From Faecalibacter rhinopitheci (GTDB taxonomy: Bacteria; Bacteroidota; Bacteroidia; Flavobacteriales; Weeksellaceae), in NCBI RefSeq assembly GCF_015234135.1, contig NZ_JADGIK010000006.1, positions 124,001 to 188,000 on the forward strand: a DNA stretch of 64,000 nt. Direction: 5' to 3'. Position 1 is the first letter of the stretch. Each line of letters starts with the position of its first letter. Made by a program: the position numbers and the translations under genes. The notes beneath the pieces were generated by a model. The model was not told the origin of the DNA. It did no database searches and saw only the letters and a program-made list of their open reading frames with translations. Positions 24,562-34,215 of this stretch are shown here, in pieces.

Positions 24562-27111
24562 TTATGCTGAATTTCGACTTGCGTTAATGTTTCCGAATAA
24601 TGAACGTGTAACCATCTGCTCGTATTTTTCTTTTAATTCACTTTCATGATGAATCTTGTCTAATGCATACTGCTGAATAGCTAATAAAGGCAATACAATT
24701 TTTTCGCGCATTAAGACAGATGCTTTATTGAGAGGTTCATCTTGCATTAATGTATCATATCCAGAAACTTCTAAAGTCATCGCCTTGGAAAGTTCAAACT
24801 CATCGTGTAAAATATTCCAAAATGGACCAAATTCTTTATCATTTTGCATATATGCAGTTAGCGGAAAATACGTTTTTTGCATGGCCATCATACTATTTTG
24901 AATTAACGTTCTAAAAAAAGCTGAACTATTAAATAAGTCTTTAACTTCATTTATTCTTCCCTGATTTTTTAAATCAAAAATTGCTGTTCCAACGCCAAAA
25001 TATCCCGGAATGTTTTGTTTTAATTGGCTCCATGAACCAACAAATGGAATAGCACGAAGATCTTCAAATTCAAGTTCCTTATCGCCACCACGTTTACTAG
25101 GCCTACTTCCTATATTCGTTTTGCCATAATAATTTAACGTACTCATATTAATTAGATAAGGCATAAATGAAGGATGTGCTTTTAAATCTTCATATTTTTG
25201 ATAAGAGATTTTAGCCAATTCTTCAATCAATGTACGCTCTTTTTCATCAATTATACTTTGGCTTGAAGAAAAAACTTCAGAATAAATCCCAGCTGAAAAC
25301 AGCTGTTCAAAATTATGTTTTGCTTGTGGAATTGCTCCGTAATTCGAGGTAATGGTTTGGCCTTGTATTGTTAATTGGATTTGATGGTTTGCAATCGTTT
25401 TCCCTTGTGCAGCATAAAATTCATGGGTTTTTCCACCTCCACGTGCCGGAGGTCCACCACGGCCATCAAAGAAAATAACTTTTATATTATTCTCGTTAGA
25501 CACATTGGTCAATATTTCTTTGGTACGATAAATTTCCCAATTAGCTTTTATGTAACCTCCATCTTTAGTTCCGTCTGAAAAGCCTAACATAATAGATTGG
25601 TTTTGATTTCTACGAGACAAATGATCTGCATATATAGGCAAATTATACAATTTATTCATAGTGTTTTCAGCTTCATCCAATCCATGAATTGTTTCAAACA
25701 ATGGCATGATATCAAATTTGATTTCATCATGTTGATAACCACAAAATCTAAACAATGCATATACATTTAGTACATCGAAAATTGATTCTGAATTTGAAAT
25801 AATGTATCGATTAACCCCTCGTTCACCGTTTTGTTTTTGGATTTGTTTTAACTGATAAATATTGCGAATTGTATCTACTACAATTTCATCCTCAAAATCG
25901 GTTGCATTTACGGTAAAAGATGGATTTATTAATATTTCAATGCGTTCTTCATCATTCAGTTCATTACAACTAATACCAGTATAAAATTCAATGATTGTAT
26001 CAATAACTTTTTGATGAATTCTAGAATCTTGACGAATATCTAAAGATGCAAAATGTAATCCGAACAGTTTAATTCGACCAACAAAATCGTCCAAAGTATC
26101 TATAAAAATGGAGTTATGCTCATTGATTAAAGTTTGTCGGATTGTATATAATGGATTTAATAAATCATCCACTGTAATGCTACCTTTATCAGCAAACATT
26201 TCATGGTAAATAACTTTACTCAGATCCTCTAAAGGCTCAGCAATGTGTTTAAAAGTTAGGCGTCTACGAACAATTTTTAGATGATTATAATAGTTTTTTA
26301 AAATTGTAGTTCGTAATTCATTCGCCACTTTATATGTAATATCTGCTGTGACAAATGGATTACCATCACGATCGCCACCTGGCCAAAATCCTAACTCAAT
26401 AAAAGATTTATATTTGTCTTGATTAGTACCAAAAAAAGTTTGATTAATATCGTTATTTAGTCGTCCAACCGTTTGGTAATAGACATTTCTTAAATAGTAA
26501 ATAATTGATTGAGCTTCATCATATGGCGTTGGTTTTACTTCATTGATAAAAGGAGTTTTACCTAATTGTTGTAATAAAGAATCGATTGTAGAAATAGAAT
26601 CCTGTTGAATGGCGTCTCTTAAATCTTGTATAATTTGTTGTACGTGTGTTGGATAAAATTGAGTTGGATGCGCTGTAAATACAATTCGAGTAGCAAAGTC
26701 TTGAAGTTTAGCTTTTACATCATCTAAGTTTCCTTGTTGTTGTGCTAATTGATACAAATTTGCAATGCTTCCTTTTCCATTTTCTGGATGTAAAGACGTA
26801 AATGCAGCATCTTCTATGGAATCAAATAATACGACTTGTCGCTCGATGTACTGAATGATTCGAAACATTAAGTCTATTCGTTCATCTTCACTTTTTAAAG
26901 AAGTATATTTTTCAAAAAAACCTTCGATAATCTCGTTGGGTGTTTTGCCTTCAGGAAATCCTTTTTGACTTTCAGAAAATAGAAATGGAATTAATGTACC
27001 AATGTTTTCCATCTTTTCGTAAGGTAAACTCATAAACAGACTATTATAAATCTGAAATTTGTTTTCTACAATTTGATGAAATTTATGCAGATATGGATTA
27101 GTATGTGTCAT
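24562..27111 (-). CDS. ppc: Phosphoenolpyruvate carboxylase
   Basis: 849 residues, the usual size. It fixes bicarbonate onto PEP to give oxaloacetate, refilling the TCA cycle. Catalytic regions: the His motif VFTAHPTQFYPTHVQQ near residue 150, FWPGGDRDGNPFVTAD near 240, FFDGRGGPPARGGGKTHEF near 545, and GSRPSKRGG near 660 with FVGSWSQLKQNIPGYFGVG after it. The sequence diverges from enterobacterial PEPC, as usual in Bacteroidota. It shares no operon with its neighbours in an obvious way: GH3 upstream has its own terminator. Confidence 0.94.
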   Translation of the reverse strand: MTHTNPYLHKFHQIVENKFQIYNSLFMSLPYEKMENIGTLIPFLFSESQKGFPEGKTPNEIIEGFFEKYTSLKSEDERIDLMFRIIQYIERQVVLFDSIEDAAFTSLHPENGKGSIANLYQLAQQQGNLDDVKAKLQDFATRIVFTAHPTQFYPTHVQQIIQDLRDAIQQDSISTIDSLLQQLGKTPFINEVKPTPYDEAQSIIYYLRNVYYQTVGRLNNDINQTFFGTNQDKYKSFIELGFWPGGDRDGNPFVTADITYKVANELRTTILKNYYNHLKIVRRRLTFKHIAEPLEDLSKVIYHEMFADKGSITVDDLLNPLYTIRQTLINEHNSIFIDTLDDFVGRIKLFGLHFASLDIRQDSRIHQKVIDTIIEFYTGISCNELNDEERIEILINPSFTVNATDFEDEIVVDTIRNIYQLKQIQKQNGERGVNRYIISNSESIFDVLNVYALFRFCGYQHDEIKFDIMPLFETIHGLDEAENTMNKLYNLPIYADHLSRRNQNQSIMLGFSDGTKDGGYIKANWEIYRTKEILTNVSNENNIKVIFFDGRGGPPARGGGKTHEFYAAQGKTIANHQIQLTIQGQTITSNYGAIPQAKHNFEQLFSAGIYSEVFSSSQSIIDEKERTLIEELAKISYQKYEDLKAHPSFMPYLINMSTLNYYGKTNIGSRPSKRGGDKELEFEDLRAIPFVGSWSQLKQNIPGYFGVGTAIFDLKNQGRINEVKDLFNSSAFFRTLIQNSMMAMQKTYFPLTAYMQNDKEFGPFWNILHDEFELSKAMTLEVSGYDTLMQDEPLNKASVLMREKIVLPLLAIQQYALDKIHHESELKEKYEQMVTRSLFGNINASRNSA

Positions 27112-27163
27112 CGTGTTTGTTTAATACATACTAAAGTTAAAAGAAAAAAAGTACAGAAAAGAG

Positions 27164-27191
27164 AAAAGGTTAGAAGAATTTCTAACCTTTT
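27164..27191 (-). terminator. Terminator of the GH3-family gene
   Basis: Perfect 12-bp stem AAAAGGTTAGAA / TTCTAACCTTTT with a 4-base loop; on the minus strand it is followed by a T/C-rich tract. Confidence 0.65.
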
Positions 27192-27197
27192 AATATT

Positions 27198-28712
27198 TTA
27201 AAATTGATATTGATTTAATTCCAGAATTGGATTAATATATTCTCTCGTATTTGCTAAGCGTGGAACCTTATTTTGACCACCTAGTTTACCTTTCAGTTTA
27301 AGCCATTCAAAGAATAAACCTTTTTTGGCTTTGTGTACAATAGGTGAATTTAGTGTAATATTCTTATAACGTTTAGCTTCATAATCAGAATTGATTTCTT
27401 GTAGTTTTTTATCTAACGTCTCAATAAATAAGTCAAAATTATCAGGATCTTTACTAAACTCAATAATCCATTCATGTCGACCTTTCTCTTTTTCAGTCAT
27501 AAAAATTGGTGCAGCAGTATATTCAGAAACTATAGCATTAGTGGCATCACAAGCAGCTTTTAAGCCTATTTCTGCATTATCAATGATCAATTCTTCACCA
27601 AATGCATTGATGTAATGTTTTGTTCGACCTGAAACCACAATTCGATGAGGATTAGTCGAGGTAAAACGAACAGTGTCGCCAATTATATATCTCCAAAGAC
27701 CGCCATTAGTTGTAATAACCATGGCATAATTTTTTCCTACTTCAACCTGAGCGATGTTTAAATAAGATTGATTTTCAGACCCAAACTCGTCCATTGGAAT
27801 AAATTCATAGAAAATTCCATTATCTAATAGTAAGAGTAAATCTTTGCAATTTCTTTGGTCTTGTATTCCAAAAAAGCCTTCTGATGCATTATATATTTCA
27901 AAATAATTTAATGTTTTGGTTGTAATGGCTTTATAATTCTCTGCATAAGGTGTATAACTAATTCCGCCATGGAAGAAAACTTCTAAATTTGGCCATAATT
28001 CGTCTACATAATTTTTTCCTGTTTTATCTAAAATGTAATTTAACATTACAAGCATCCATGAGGGAACTCCTGTTAACGAACCAACATCTTCATGAATAAC
28101 AGATTTATAAATTGCTTCTATTTTTGCTTCCCACTCCGTCATCAAAGAAATTTCTTTGTTTGGAATGTTTTTCATCTCTGCATAAAAGGGAAGATTATCA
28201 ATTAAAATTGCAGATAAATCTCCAAAACGTGTATCATATTTTTGGTATAATTCACTACTTCCACCAATTCTTAAATTTTTGTGTATAAAAATATTAGTGT
28301 CAGGTACCGCGTTTAGATAAAGTGCAAACATCATTTTACCAGCTGAATAGTGGCAATCTTCTAATGATTCTTGACTTATTGGGATAAATTTACTTTTAGC
28401 ATTAGTTGTTCCAGAAGATTTGGCAAACCATTTAATTTTGCCAGGCCATGTTACATCGCCTTCTCCTTTACGAGCTAGTTCTATATAAGGTTCAAAATCT
28501 TCATAAAACACACTTGGGACACGTTCAGTAAACTGCAGGATTGATTTTATTTCATTAAAGTTAAATTCTTTCCCATAAATTGTAGATTTTGCATGATTAA
28601 TATTATTAAACAATACATTTTCTTGTGTTCTTAATGGATTTTTAATGCTCTCTTCTATAGCTTTCATTTTGCTACGCATCATAATCTCCATAATCTTATT
28701 AACTAATCCCAT
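27198..28712 (-). CDS. GH3-family acyl-adenylating protein
   Basis: 504 residues. The GH3 family belongs to the ANL adenylating superfamily; plant members join amino acids to hormones such as auxin, and the bacterial substrate is unknown. The phosphate-binding loop is WFAKSSGTTNAKSKFIPIS near residue 93, followed by FHGGISYTPYAENYKAI and YFEIYNASEGFFGIQD, and the hinge region is VVSGRTKHYINAFGEELI. The C-terminus HKAKKGLFFEWLKLKGKLGG matches other bacterial members. It is divergent from the DUF2797 gene with overlapping promoter space of about 50 bases. Confidence 0.9.
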   Translation of the reverse strand: MGLVNKIMEIMMRSKMKAIEESIKNPLRTQENVLFNNINHAKSTIYGKEFNFNEIKSILQFTERVPSVFYEDFEPYIELARKGEGDVTWPGKIKWFAKSSGTTNAKSKFIPISQESLEDCHYSAGKMMFALYLNAVPDTNIFIHKNLRIGGSSELYQKYDTRFGDLSAILIDNLPFYAEMKNIPNKEISLMTEWEAKIEAIYKSVIHEDVGSLTGVPSWMLVMLNYILDKTGKNYVDELWPNLEVFFHGGISYTPYAENYKAITTKTLNYFEIYNASEGFFGIQDQRNCKDLLLLLDNGIFYEFIPMDEFGSENQSYLNIAQVEVGKNYAMVITTNGGLWRYIIGDTVRFTSTNPHRIVVSGRTKHYINAFGEELIIDNAEIGLKAACDATNAIVSEYTAAPIFMTEKEKGRHEWIIEFSKDPDNFDLFIETLDKKLQEINSDYEAKRYKNITLNSPIVHKAKKGLFFEWLKLKGKLGGQNKVPRLANTREYINPILELNQYQF

Positions 28713-28738
28713 TCGTTAAAATTTTGTAGATTTACTCA

Positions 28739-28746
28739 CAAATTTA
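28739..28746 (-). promoter_or_regulatory. -7 promoter element of the GH3 gene
   Basis: CAAATTTA on the plus strand reads TAAATTTG on the minus strand, 26 bases ahead of the start. A plus-strand near-match (TTTG at 28723-28726 and TA-n3-TTTG at 28749-28757) for the DUF2797 gene overlaps it. Confidence 0.45.
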
Positions 28747-28764
28747 ATTAAACTTTGAAAAGAT

Positions 28765-29556
28765 ATGCAGTTTGAGGGACAAATTCGTAAAATGATTACT
28801 GAAATTGGGAATCCAGTAAAATATTATTGGGATTTTAAACACGATTTTGTGACAATGAATCGTCTGTTAGGCAAGCGAATCAAGGTTTCTTTTGATCATT
28901 ACGAATGTTTAGGATGCAATCAAGATAAAGAAATTTATCAAATGGGATATTGTAAAAATTGTTTTTTCACACTTCCACAAGCTAATCCTAGTATCATTAG
29001 TCCTGAGAAGTCAACTGCGCATTTAGGAATTGAACAGCGTGATTTAGAGTGGGAAAAGAAGTTTGAGTTACAGCCACATGTTGTTTATTTAGCAAATTCT
29101 TCAGGAATTAAGGTGGGTGTAACAAGAGAAACACAAATCCCAACTCGTTGGATAGATCAAGGAGCTTCCTCAGCAATTGTAATTGCTCGTACTACTAATC
29201 GTTTCGAGGCAGGGATGATAGAGGTAGCTTTAAAAAATGCTGTAGCTGATAAAACAAATTGGCAACGGATGTTAAAGAACGAGGTTCCTGATGTAAATCT
29301 GTATGAGCAATTTGAATTAATTAAAGAATTGGTTGAACTAGATCAGAAACAATTCTTAGTAGAAGAACCCGAAATTTACACAATTGACTATCCGGTACTT
29401 GAATATCCAACTAAAGTTAAATCTGTTAATTTAAAGAAAATGCCAAATATGGAAGGTGTCTTAAAAGGTATAAAAGGACAATATCTAATTTTTGAAGATA
29501 ATTCTGTATTTAATGTACGTAGCCACGAAGGTTTTTATGTAAAATTAGATATCTAA
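28765..29556 (+). CDS. DUF2797 domain protein
   Basis: 263 residues. A cysteine set, YECLGCNQDKEIYQMGYCKN (about residues 49-68), looks like a zinc knuckle. It is followed by the DUF2797 core HLGIEQRDLEWEKKFELQPH, then VVYLANSSGIKVGVTRETQI and RWIDQGASSAIVIARTTNRF. That core has a strand pattern (VVYL...KVGVT...RW..QGA) reminiscent of GIY-YIG domains, an observation rather than a tested relation. No function is known to me for the family. It stands alone. Confidence 0.85.
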   Translation: MQFEGQIRKMITEIGNPVKYYWDFKHDFVTMNRLLGKRIKVSFDHYECLGCNQDKEIYQMGYCKNCFFTLPQANPSIISPEKSTAHLGIEQRDLEWEKKFELQPHVVYLANSSGIKVGVTRETQIPTRWIDQGASSAIVIARTTNRFEAGMIEVALKNAVADKTNWQRMLKNEVPDVNLYEQFELIKELVELDQKQFLVEEPEIYTIDYPVLEYPTKVKSVNLKKMPNMEGVLKGIKGQYLIFEDNSVFNVRSHEGFYVKLDI

Positions 29557-29582
29557 TCATCAAAATATTTATTTACAATAGC

Positions 29583-29610
29583 AAGCGCATCAGTAACGAT
29601 GCGCTTTTTT
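29583..29610 (+). terminator. Terminator of the DUF2797 gene
   Basis: Perfect 9-bp GC-richer stem AAGCGCATC / GATGCGCTT with loop AGTAAC and a following T-run. Confidence 0.82.
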
Positions 29611-29702
29611 AATGTGTTGAATTTTAGTTAAATAAATTAGTAAATGTTAATTTTTTTGTTAACTTAGTTACAGTCAAAACAAAATCACAAAAAAATAACA
29701 CT

Positions 29703-30128
29703 ATGAGTTTAAATAAGTTATTATTAGGAGTGGCAGCACTTTCTGCTGTAGCGCTTACTTCATGCGGCGGTAAAAAAGGTCAATTACAAAAATATCAAAT
29801 AGAGCGTCCAGCTTTAGATGTTTTTAAATATAGAGATACTGTAAAAGATTCTTTACAATTTGTAATAGAAGGCGTAACTGAAGCTCAAGTTAAAGAACCA
29901 GTTGAGAAATATGGTAAAATTGATATTTTCAATTTAAAAGATGTAAAAGAAGAAGACGATAACGGACAGGTAATTTATGTATCTACTTATGATGTAGAAT
30001 ATGCAAATGCGGTGGGTACAGAGACTTTTAAGATTAAATCGATTAAAAAACGTCCAAAAGTTGTTGGATATTCATACGATTTAAAAGATAAAGCACCAGT
30101 TGCTGACACGACAGTTATGGCTCAATAA
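29703..30128 (+). CDS. Small uncharacterised lipoprotein
   Basis: 141 residues. MSLNKLLLGVAALSAVALTSC gives a lipobox with Cys21, then GGKKGQ. The mature part is about 120 residues, mixed charged, with TVKDSLQFVIEGVTEAQVKE and FKIKSIKKRPKVVGYSYDLK; no recognised domain. It has no coding neighbours in operon and is flanked by terminators, so it is a single-gene unit. Only a near-match to the -7 motif (TAACTTAG) is seen upstream. Function unknown. Confidence 0.78.
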   Translation: MSLNKLLLGVAALSAVALTSCGGKKGQLQKYQIERPALDVFKYRDTVKDSLQFVIEGVTEAQVKEPVEKYGKIDIFNLKDVKEEDDNGQVIYVSTYDVEYANAVGTETFKIKSIKKRPKVVGYSYDLKDKAPVADTTVMAQ

Positions 30129-30132
30129 AAAT

Positions 30133-30170
30133 ATAAATAGAGGAAGTTATTGTTAACTTCCTCTATTTAT
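30133..30170 (+). terminator. Terminator of the small lipoprotein gene
   Basis: Perfect 17-bp stem (ATAAATAGAGGAAGTTA and its complement) with loop TTGT. The T-tract is weak. Confidence 0.65.
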
Positions 30171-30217
30171 TTAACAAACTTCTATAATTCAGACTTTTCC
30201 CAAAAAATAAGAATCTT

Positions 30218-30225
30218 TATCTTTG
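30218..30225 (+). promoter_or_regulatory. -7 promoter element (TATCTTTG) of mfd
   Basis: Exact match seven bases before the TTG start codon of mfd; a leader of zero to a few bases is expected. Confidence 0.5.
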
Positions 30226-30232
30226 TTCTACT

Positions 30233-33200
30233 TTGGAACATAAAACTATTCATAACGTCCTTAGCTTATACGATTCATCAGAATTCGTACAGAAGCTTAT
30301 TGCTAATTATAAAGAAAATCCAAATCAGAAAATTAATATTAAAGGATATTTAGGTTCTGGATTAAGCATACTTACAGCTCAACTTTTTCAACGTTTGCCA
30401 CGTACGATTATTTTATTGTTAGATGACAAAGAAGAGGCTGCATATTATTTGAATGATTTAGAATCACTTTTCTCCAAAGAGGAAGTCTTATTCTTTCCCA
30501 GTTCATACCGTAGACCATACGAGATCGAGGAAGTACAAAATGCCAATGTAGTTATCAGAACAGAGGTTTTGAGTTCGTTAGCAGCTAAAAAACCAAAAAT
30601 TATTGTAACCTATGGTGATGCTCTTTTAGAAAAAGTAGTGACAAAATCGGCTTTATCAGCCAATACATTAAAGGTAAAAGTAGGATCAGAATTAGGTATT
30701 GAGTTTATTTCAGATATGTTATTTGAATATAATTTCAATAAAGTTGACTTTGTTTCCGAACCAGGCGAATTTTCAATTCGTGGAGGAATCATTGATGTTT
30801 TTTCATATTCAGGAGAACATCCTTATCGTATTTCATTATTTGGTGATGAAGTTGAAACGATTCGCACATTTGATATTGATACGCAATTGTCTATTGCAAC
30901 TTCCAAAGAAATTACGATTATTCCTAATCTGGAAAATAAAACTATCGATGAAAAACGCGAAAGTTTTTTACAATATATTCCGAAAGACACTTTAATTATT
31001 TCAAAAAATATTGAGGTAATTTCTACTCAAATAAAGAATAATTTCGAGAAAGCAGAAGAAATTTATGTTGGTTTAAAATCTGAAATAAAAAGAGCAGAAC
31101 CAAAGGATTTATTTTTGGATGAAAATGGTTTTTTACATCAATTAGTGAATTTTGGTTTAATAGAACTTTCTAATAAATCCTATTTTGAAGTTGTAGATTC
31201 TTTGACCTCTCCTTTCAAGCCTCAACCTTCATTTAATAAACAGTTCGAAATTTTAATTGATGATTTAAATGATCGAAAAATAGATGGATATAAAAATGCT
31301 TTATTGTGTTCCAATGAAACGCAAATAAAACGTTTTGAAGAAATTTTTGAGGACATTGGGAAAGATGTTTCTTACACACCAGTATTGGGTTCATTGTATC
31401 AGGGTTTTATTGATGAAGAATTGCATTTAACATGTTATACAGATCATCAAATTTTTGAACGTTATTACAAATACAATGTTCGTTCTTCCTTTGCCAAAAA
31501 AGAATCAATTACTTTAAAGGAAATTAACACTCTACAGGTCGGAGATTATGTAACACATATAGATTATGGTGTAGGAAAATTTGCAGGATTGGTAACGGTT
31601 GATAATAATGGAACCAAACAAGAATCAATCAAACTAATTTATCAAAACAATGATATCTTATATGTAAATATCCATTCTTTACACAAGATTGCCAAGTTTC
31701 GTGGAAAAGATGGAGCAGAGCCAAAAATCTCAAAATTAGGTTCACCAGCTTGGAAAAACTTAAAGAATAAGACTAAAGCGAAAGTGAAAGAAATAGCTTT
31801 CGACTTAATTAAATTATACGCAAAACGTCGTACGCGAAAAGGTTTTGCTTATTCACCAGATACGTATTTACAAACCGAATTAGAAGCCTCTTTCTTATAT
31901 GAAGACACGCCAGATCAGTACAAAGCTACCCAGGATGTAAAGGCGGATATGGAATCAGATCGTCCAATGGATCGCTTAGTTTGTGGAGATGTTGGATTTG
32001 GAAAAACTGAGGTTGCAATTCGTGCGGCTTTCAAAGCTGCAGTTGATGGAAAACAAGTTGCTATTTTAGTTCCAACAACAATTCTAGCGTTTCAGCATTT
32101 TAAAACTTTCTCAGAACGGTTGAAAGATTTACCAGTTAAGGTAGCTTACTTAAATCGTTTTGTAACAGGAAAAAAGAAAAAAGAAACTTTAGATGGTTTG
32201 AAATCAGGTCAAGTAGATATTGTGATTGGTACGCACCAATTAGTGAATTCAAAACTAGAATATAAAGATTTAGGGCTTTTAATCATTGATGAGGAACATA
32301 AATTTGGTGTAGCTGTAAAGGATAAGTTGAAAACATTACGCGAAAACATTGATACACTGACGTTAACAGCAACACCAATTCCACGTACACTTCAATTCTC
32401 GTTGATGGCTGCACGTGATTTATCAGTGATTAAAACACCACCACCAAATCGACAACCAGTCGAAACGCAATTGGTAGGGTTTAATGAAGAGGTTTTCCGT
32501 GATGCCATTATGTACGAAATGCAACGCGGTGGACAAGTGTATATCATCCATAACCGTGTTCAATCGTTAAAAGATATCGCAGGGATGGTTCAGCGTTTAG
32601 TACCTGATGCAAAGGTAGCAACTGGGCATGGACAAATGGAAGGTAAACAGTTAGAAGCTGTCCTGTTGGATTTCATCGATGGGCGATACGATGTATTTGT
32701 ATCAACAACTATTATTGAGTCTGGATTAGATGTGCCAAATGCAAATACCATCATCATTAATGATGCACAAAATTTTGGGTTAGCCGATTTACACCAAATG
32801 CGTGGTCGTGTAGGTCGTAGTAACCGTAAAGCTTTTTGTTATTTGGTAGCACCTCCAATTTCTGCTCTTACGGATGAAGCTCGTAAGCGTTTACAAGCTA
32901 TTGAACAGTTTTCAGATTTGGGTGCAGGATTTAATATTGCAATGAAAGATCTAGAAATTCGTGGAGCTGGTAACTTATTAGGTGGAGAGCAAACTGGATT
33001 TATGATGGATATTGGTTTTGAAACGTACCAAAAAATCTTAAATGAGGCCATTGAAGAGTTAAAAGATACCGATTTTAAAGACTTATTTGAGCATGAGCGA
33101 GATGAGAATAATACAGATTATGTGAAAGAAGTACAAATTGATACAGATTTACAAGTTCAGTTGCCTGATGAATACATTGAAAGTTCAGAAGAGCGTTTAA

Positions 33201-33598
33201 TCTTATATAAAGAATTAGCTGATATTGAAGATTATGAAACATTAGAAACATTTAAAACTAATTTGATTGATAGATTTGGAGCTCTTCCAGCAGAAGCGCA
33301 AAATTTACTCCTATCTATAGAATTGAAATGGATTTCTAAGAAATTAGGTTTCGAAAAGGTAGTATTGAAAAAAGGAGTGATGCTAGGTTATTTCATTAGT
33401 AAACCACAATCGGAATTTTACCAATCTGAAGAATTTAGAACGGTTTTAAATAATGTTCAATCTAATCCTAAAAATGTAAGTTTTAAAGAAAAAGCACCTA
33501 AAAATGGAGAAGAATTTCCTACTTTATTTTTAAGGTTTGAAAATGTTAAAAATGTCAAACAAGCCCTCGAATACTTGATTAACTTAACAATAAGTTAA
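30233..33598 (+). CDS. mfd: Transcription-repair coupling factor
   Basis: 1121 residues from TTG 30233; the next in-frame Met is far inside the protein, and the N-terminus aligns with other Bacteroidota Mfd as far as I can judge. It removes stalled RNA polymerase and recruits UvrABC. UvrB-like N-terminal modules (EEVLFFPSSYRRPYEIEEVQ) are followed by the RNA-polymerase-interaction region (LQVGDYVTHIDYGVGKFAGL), then the RecG-like motor with Walker A GDVGFGKT (585-592) and DEEH (686-689), ATPIPRTLQFSL, QMRGRVGRSNRKAFCYL, and a C-terminal TRCF domain. Full length, single gene with its own promoter and terminator. Confidence 0.95.
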   Translation: MEHKTIHNVLSLYDSSEFVQKLIANYKENPNQKINIKGYLGSGLSILTAQLFQRLPRTIILLLDDKEEAAYYLNDLESLFSKEEVLFFPSSYRRPYEIEEVQNANVVIRTEVLSSLAAKKPKIIVTYGDALLEKVVTKSALSANTLKVKVGSELGIEFISDMLFEYNFNKVDFVSEPGEFSIRGGIIDVFSYSGEHPYRISLFGDEVETIRTFDIDTQLSIATSKEITIIPNLENKTIDEKRESFLQYIPKDTLIISKNIEVISTQIKNNFEKAEEIYVGLKSEIKRAEPKDLFLDENGFLHQLVNFGLIELSNKSYFEVVDSLTSPFKPQPSFNKQFEILIDDLNDRKIDGYKNALLCSNETQIKRFEEIFEDIGKDVSYTPVLGSLYQGFIDEELHLTCYTDHQIFERYYKYNVRSSFAKKESITLKEINTLQVGDYVTHIDYGVGKFAGLVTVDNNGTKQESIKLIYQNNDILYVNIHSLHKIAKFRGKDGAEPKISKLGSPAWKNLKNKTKAKVKEIAFDLIKLYAKRRTRKGFAYSPDTYLQTELEASFLYEDTPDQYKATQDVKADMESDRPMDRLVCGDVGFGKTEVAIRAAFKAAVDGKQVAILVPTTILAFQHFKTFSERLKDLPVKVAYLNRFVTGKKKKETLDGLKSGQVDIVIGTHQLVNSKLEYKDLGLLIIDEEHKFGVAVKDKLKTLRENIDTLTLTATPIPRTLQFSLMAARDLSVIKTPPPNRQPVETQLVGFNEEVFRDAIMYEMQRGGQVYIIHNRVQSLKDIAGMVQRLVPDAKVATGHGQMEGKQLEAVLLDFIDGRYDVFVSTTIIESGLDVPNANTIIINDAQNFGLADLHQMRGRVGRSNRKAFCYLVAPPISALTDEARKRLQAIEQFSDLGAGFNIAMKDLEIRGAGNLLGGEQTGFMMDIGFETYQKILNEAIEELKDTDFKDLFEHERDENNTDYVKEVQIDTDLQVQLPDEYIESSEERLILYKELADIEDYETLETFKTNLIDRFGALPAEAQNLLLSIELKWISKKLGFEKVVLKKGVMLGYFISKPQSEFYQSEEFRTVLNNVQSNPKNVSFKEKAPKNGEEFPTLFLRFENVKNVKQALEYLINLTIS

Positions 33599-33635
33599 AA
33601 AAATATAATAAAAATTAAAATATAAATAATCATGT

Positions 33636-33669
33636 AAAGGATAATCCAAATAGGATTATCCTTTTTTTT
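33636..33669 (+). terminator. Terminator of mfd
   Basis: Perfect 12-bp stem AAAGGATAATCC / GGATTATCCTTT with loop AAATA, then a T-run. Confidence 0.82.
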
Positions 33670-33820
33670 ACGTTAAAATTATATTGTCTGTAAAAGATAA
33701 ATGTAGTTATTTATTATCAATAATAGAAGTGTAACTTATTGTTATAAAATGTCTTAATGTTATGTGTTCTGATAAATATTATTATTTTTAGCATTCAAAA
33801 CCGCAAAAATTAGTTCTATT

Positions 33821-34186
33821 ATGGAAACATCATATAATTATCTTCCAATTTTAATCTTGTTCATTTGTGCCTTTGCATTTGTCGCCATAACTATTGTGGC
33901 AACACATTTCTTAGGACCATCTCGTAAAACAGATGAGAAGTTAGAAAACTTCGAGTCAGGGATTGAGCAACAAGGAAATGCCCGTCAACCATTTGCAATT
34001 AAATACTTCTTAGTTGCAATTCTATTTGTTTTATTCGATGTTGAGGTGATTTTCTTTTATCCGTACGCAGCTAATTTCAAAGAATTAGGCTGGGAAGGAT
34101 TTGCAGCAGTGGTTACGTTCGTTGGTTTATTCTTCGTAATGTATGCATATGCACGTAAAAAAGGTGCATTAAACTGGGAAAAATAA
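33821..34186 (+). CDS. nuoA: NADH-quinone oxidoreductase subunit A
   Basis: 121 residues with three membrane helices. The conserved loop KLENFESGIEQQGNARQPFA and FLVAILFVLFDVEVIFFYPY (the acidic residues in helix 2) identify NuoA. It begins the 14-gene complex I operon. The 222 bases upstream hold the mfd terminator and an AT-rich stretch with only a near-match (TATTTTTA) to the -7 motif. Part of the inner-membrane arm near the quinone site. Confidence 0.96.
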   Translation: METSYNYLPILILFICAFAFVAITIVATHFLGPSRKTDEKLENFESGIEQQGNARQPFAIKYFLVAILFVLFDVEVIFFYPYAANFKELGWEGFAAVVTFVGLFFVMYAYARKKGALNWEK

Positions 34187-34215
34187 TTATCCATTCACTT
34201 CTAAAAAATCATAAA

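Noticed and set aside
30150-30353. Open frame of 67 residues before mfd
   Set aside because: It runs through the terminator, the promoter and the mfd N-terminus in another frame; no similarity to any protein is visible.
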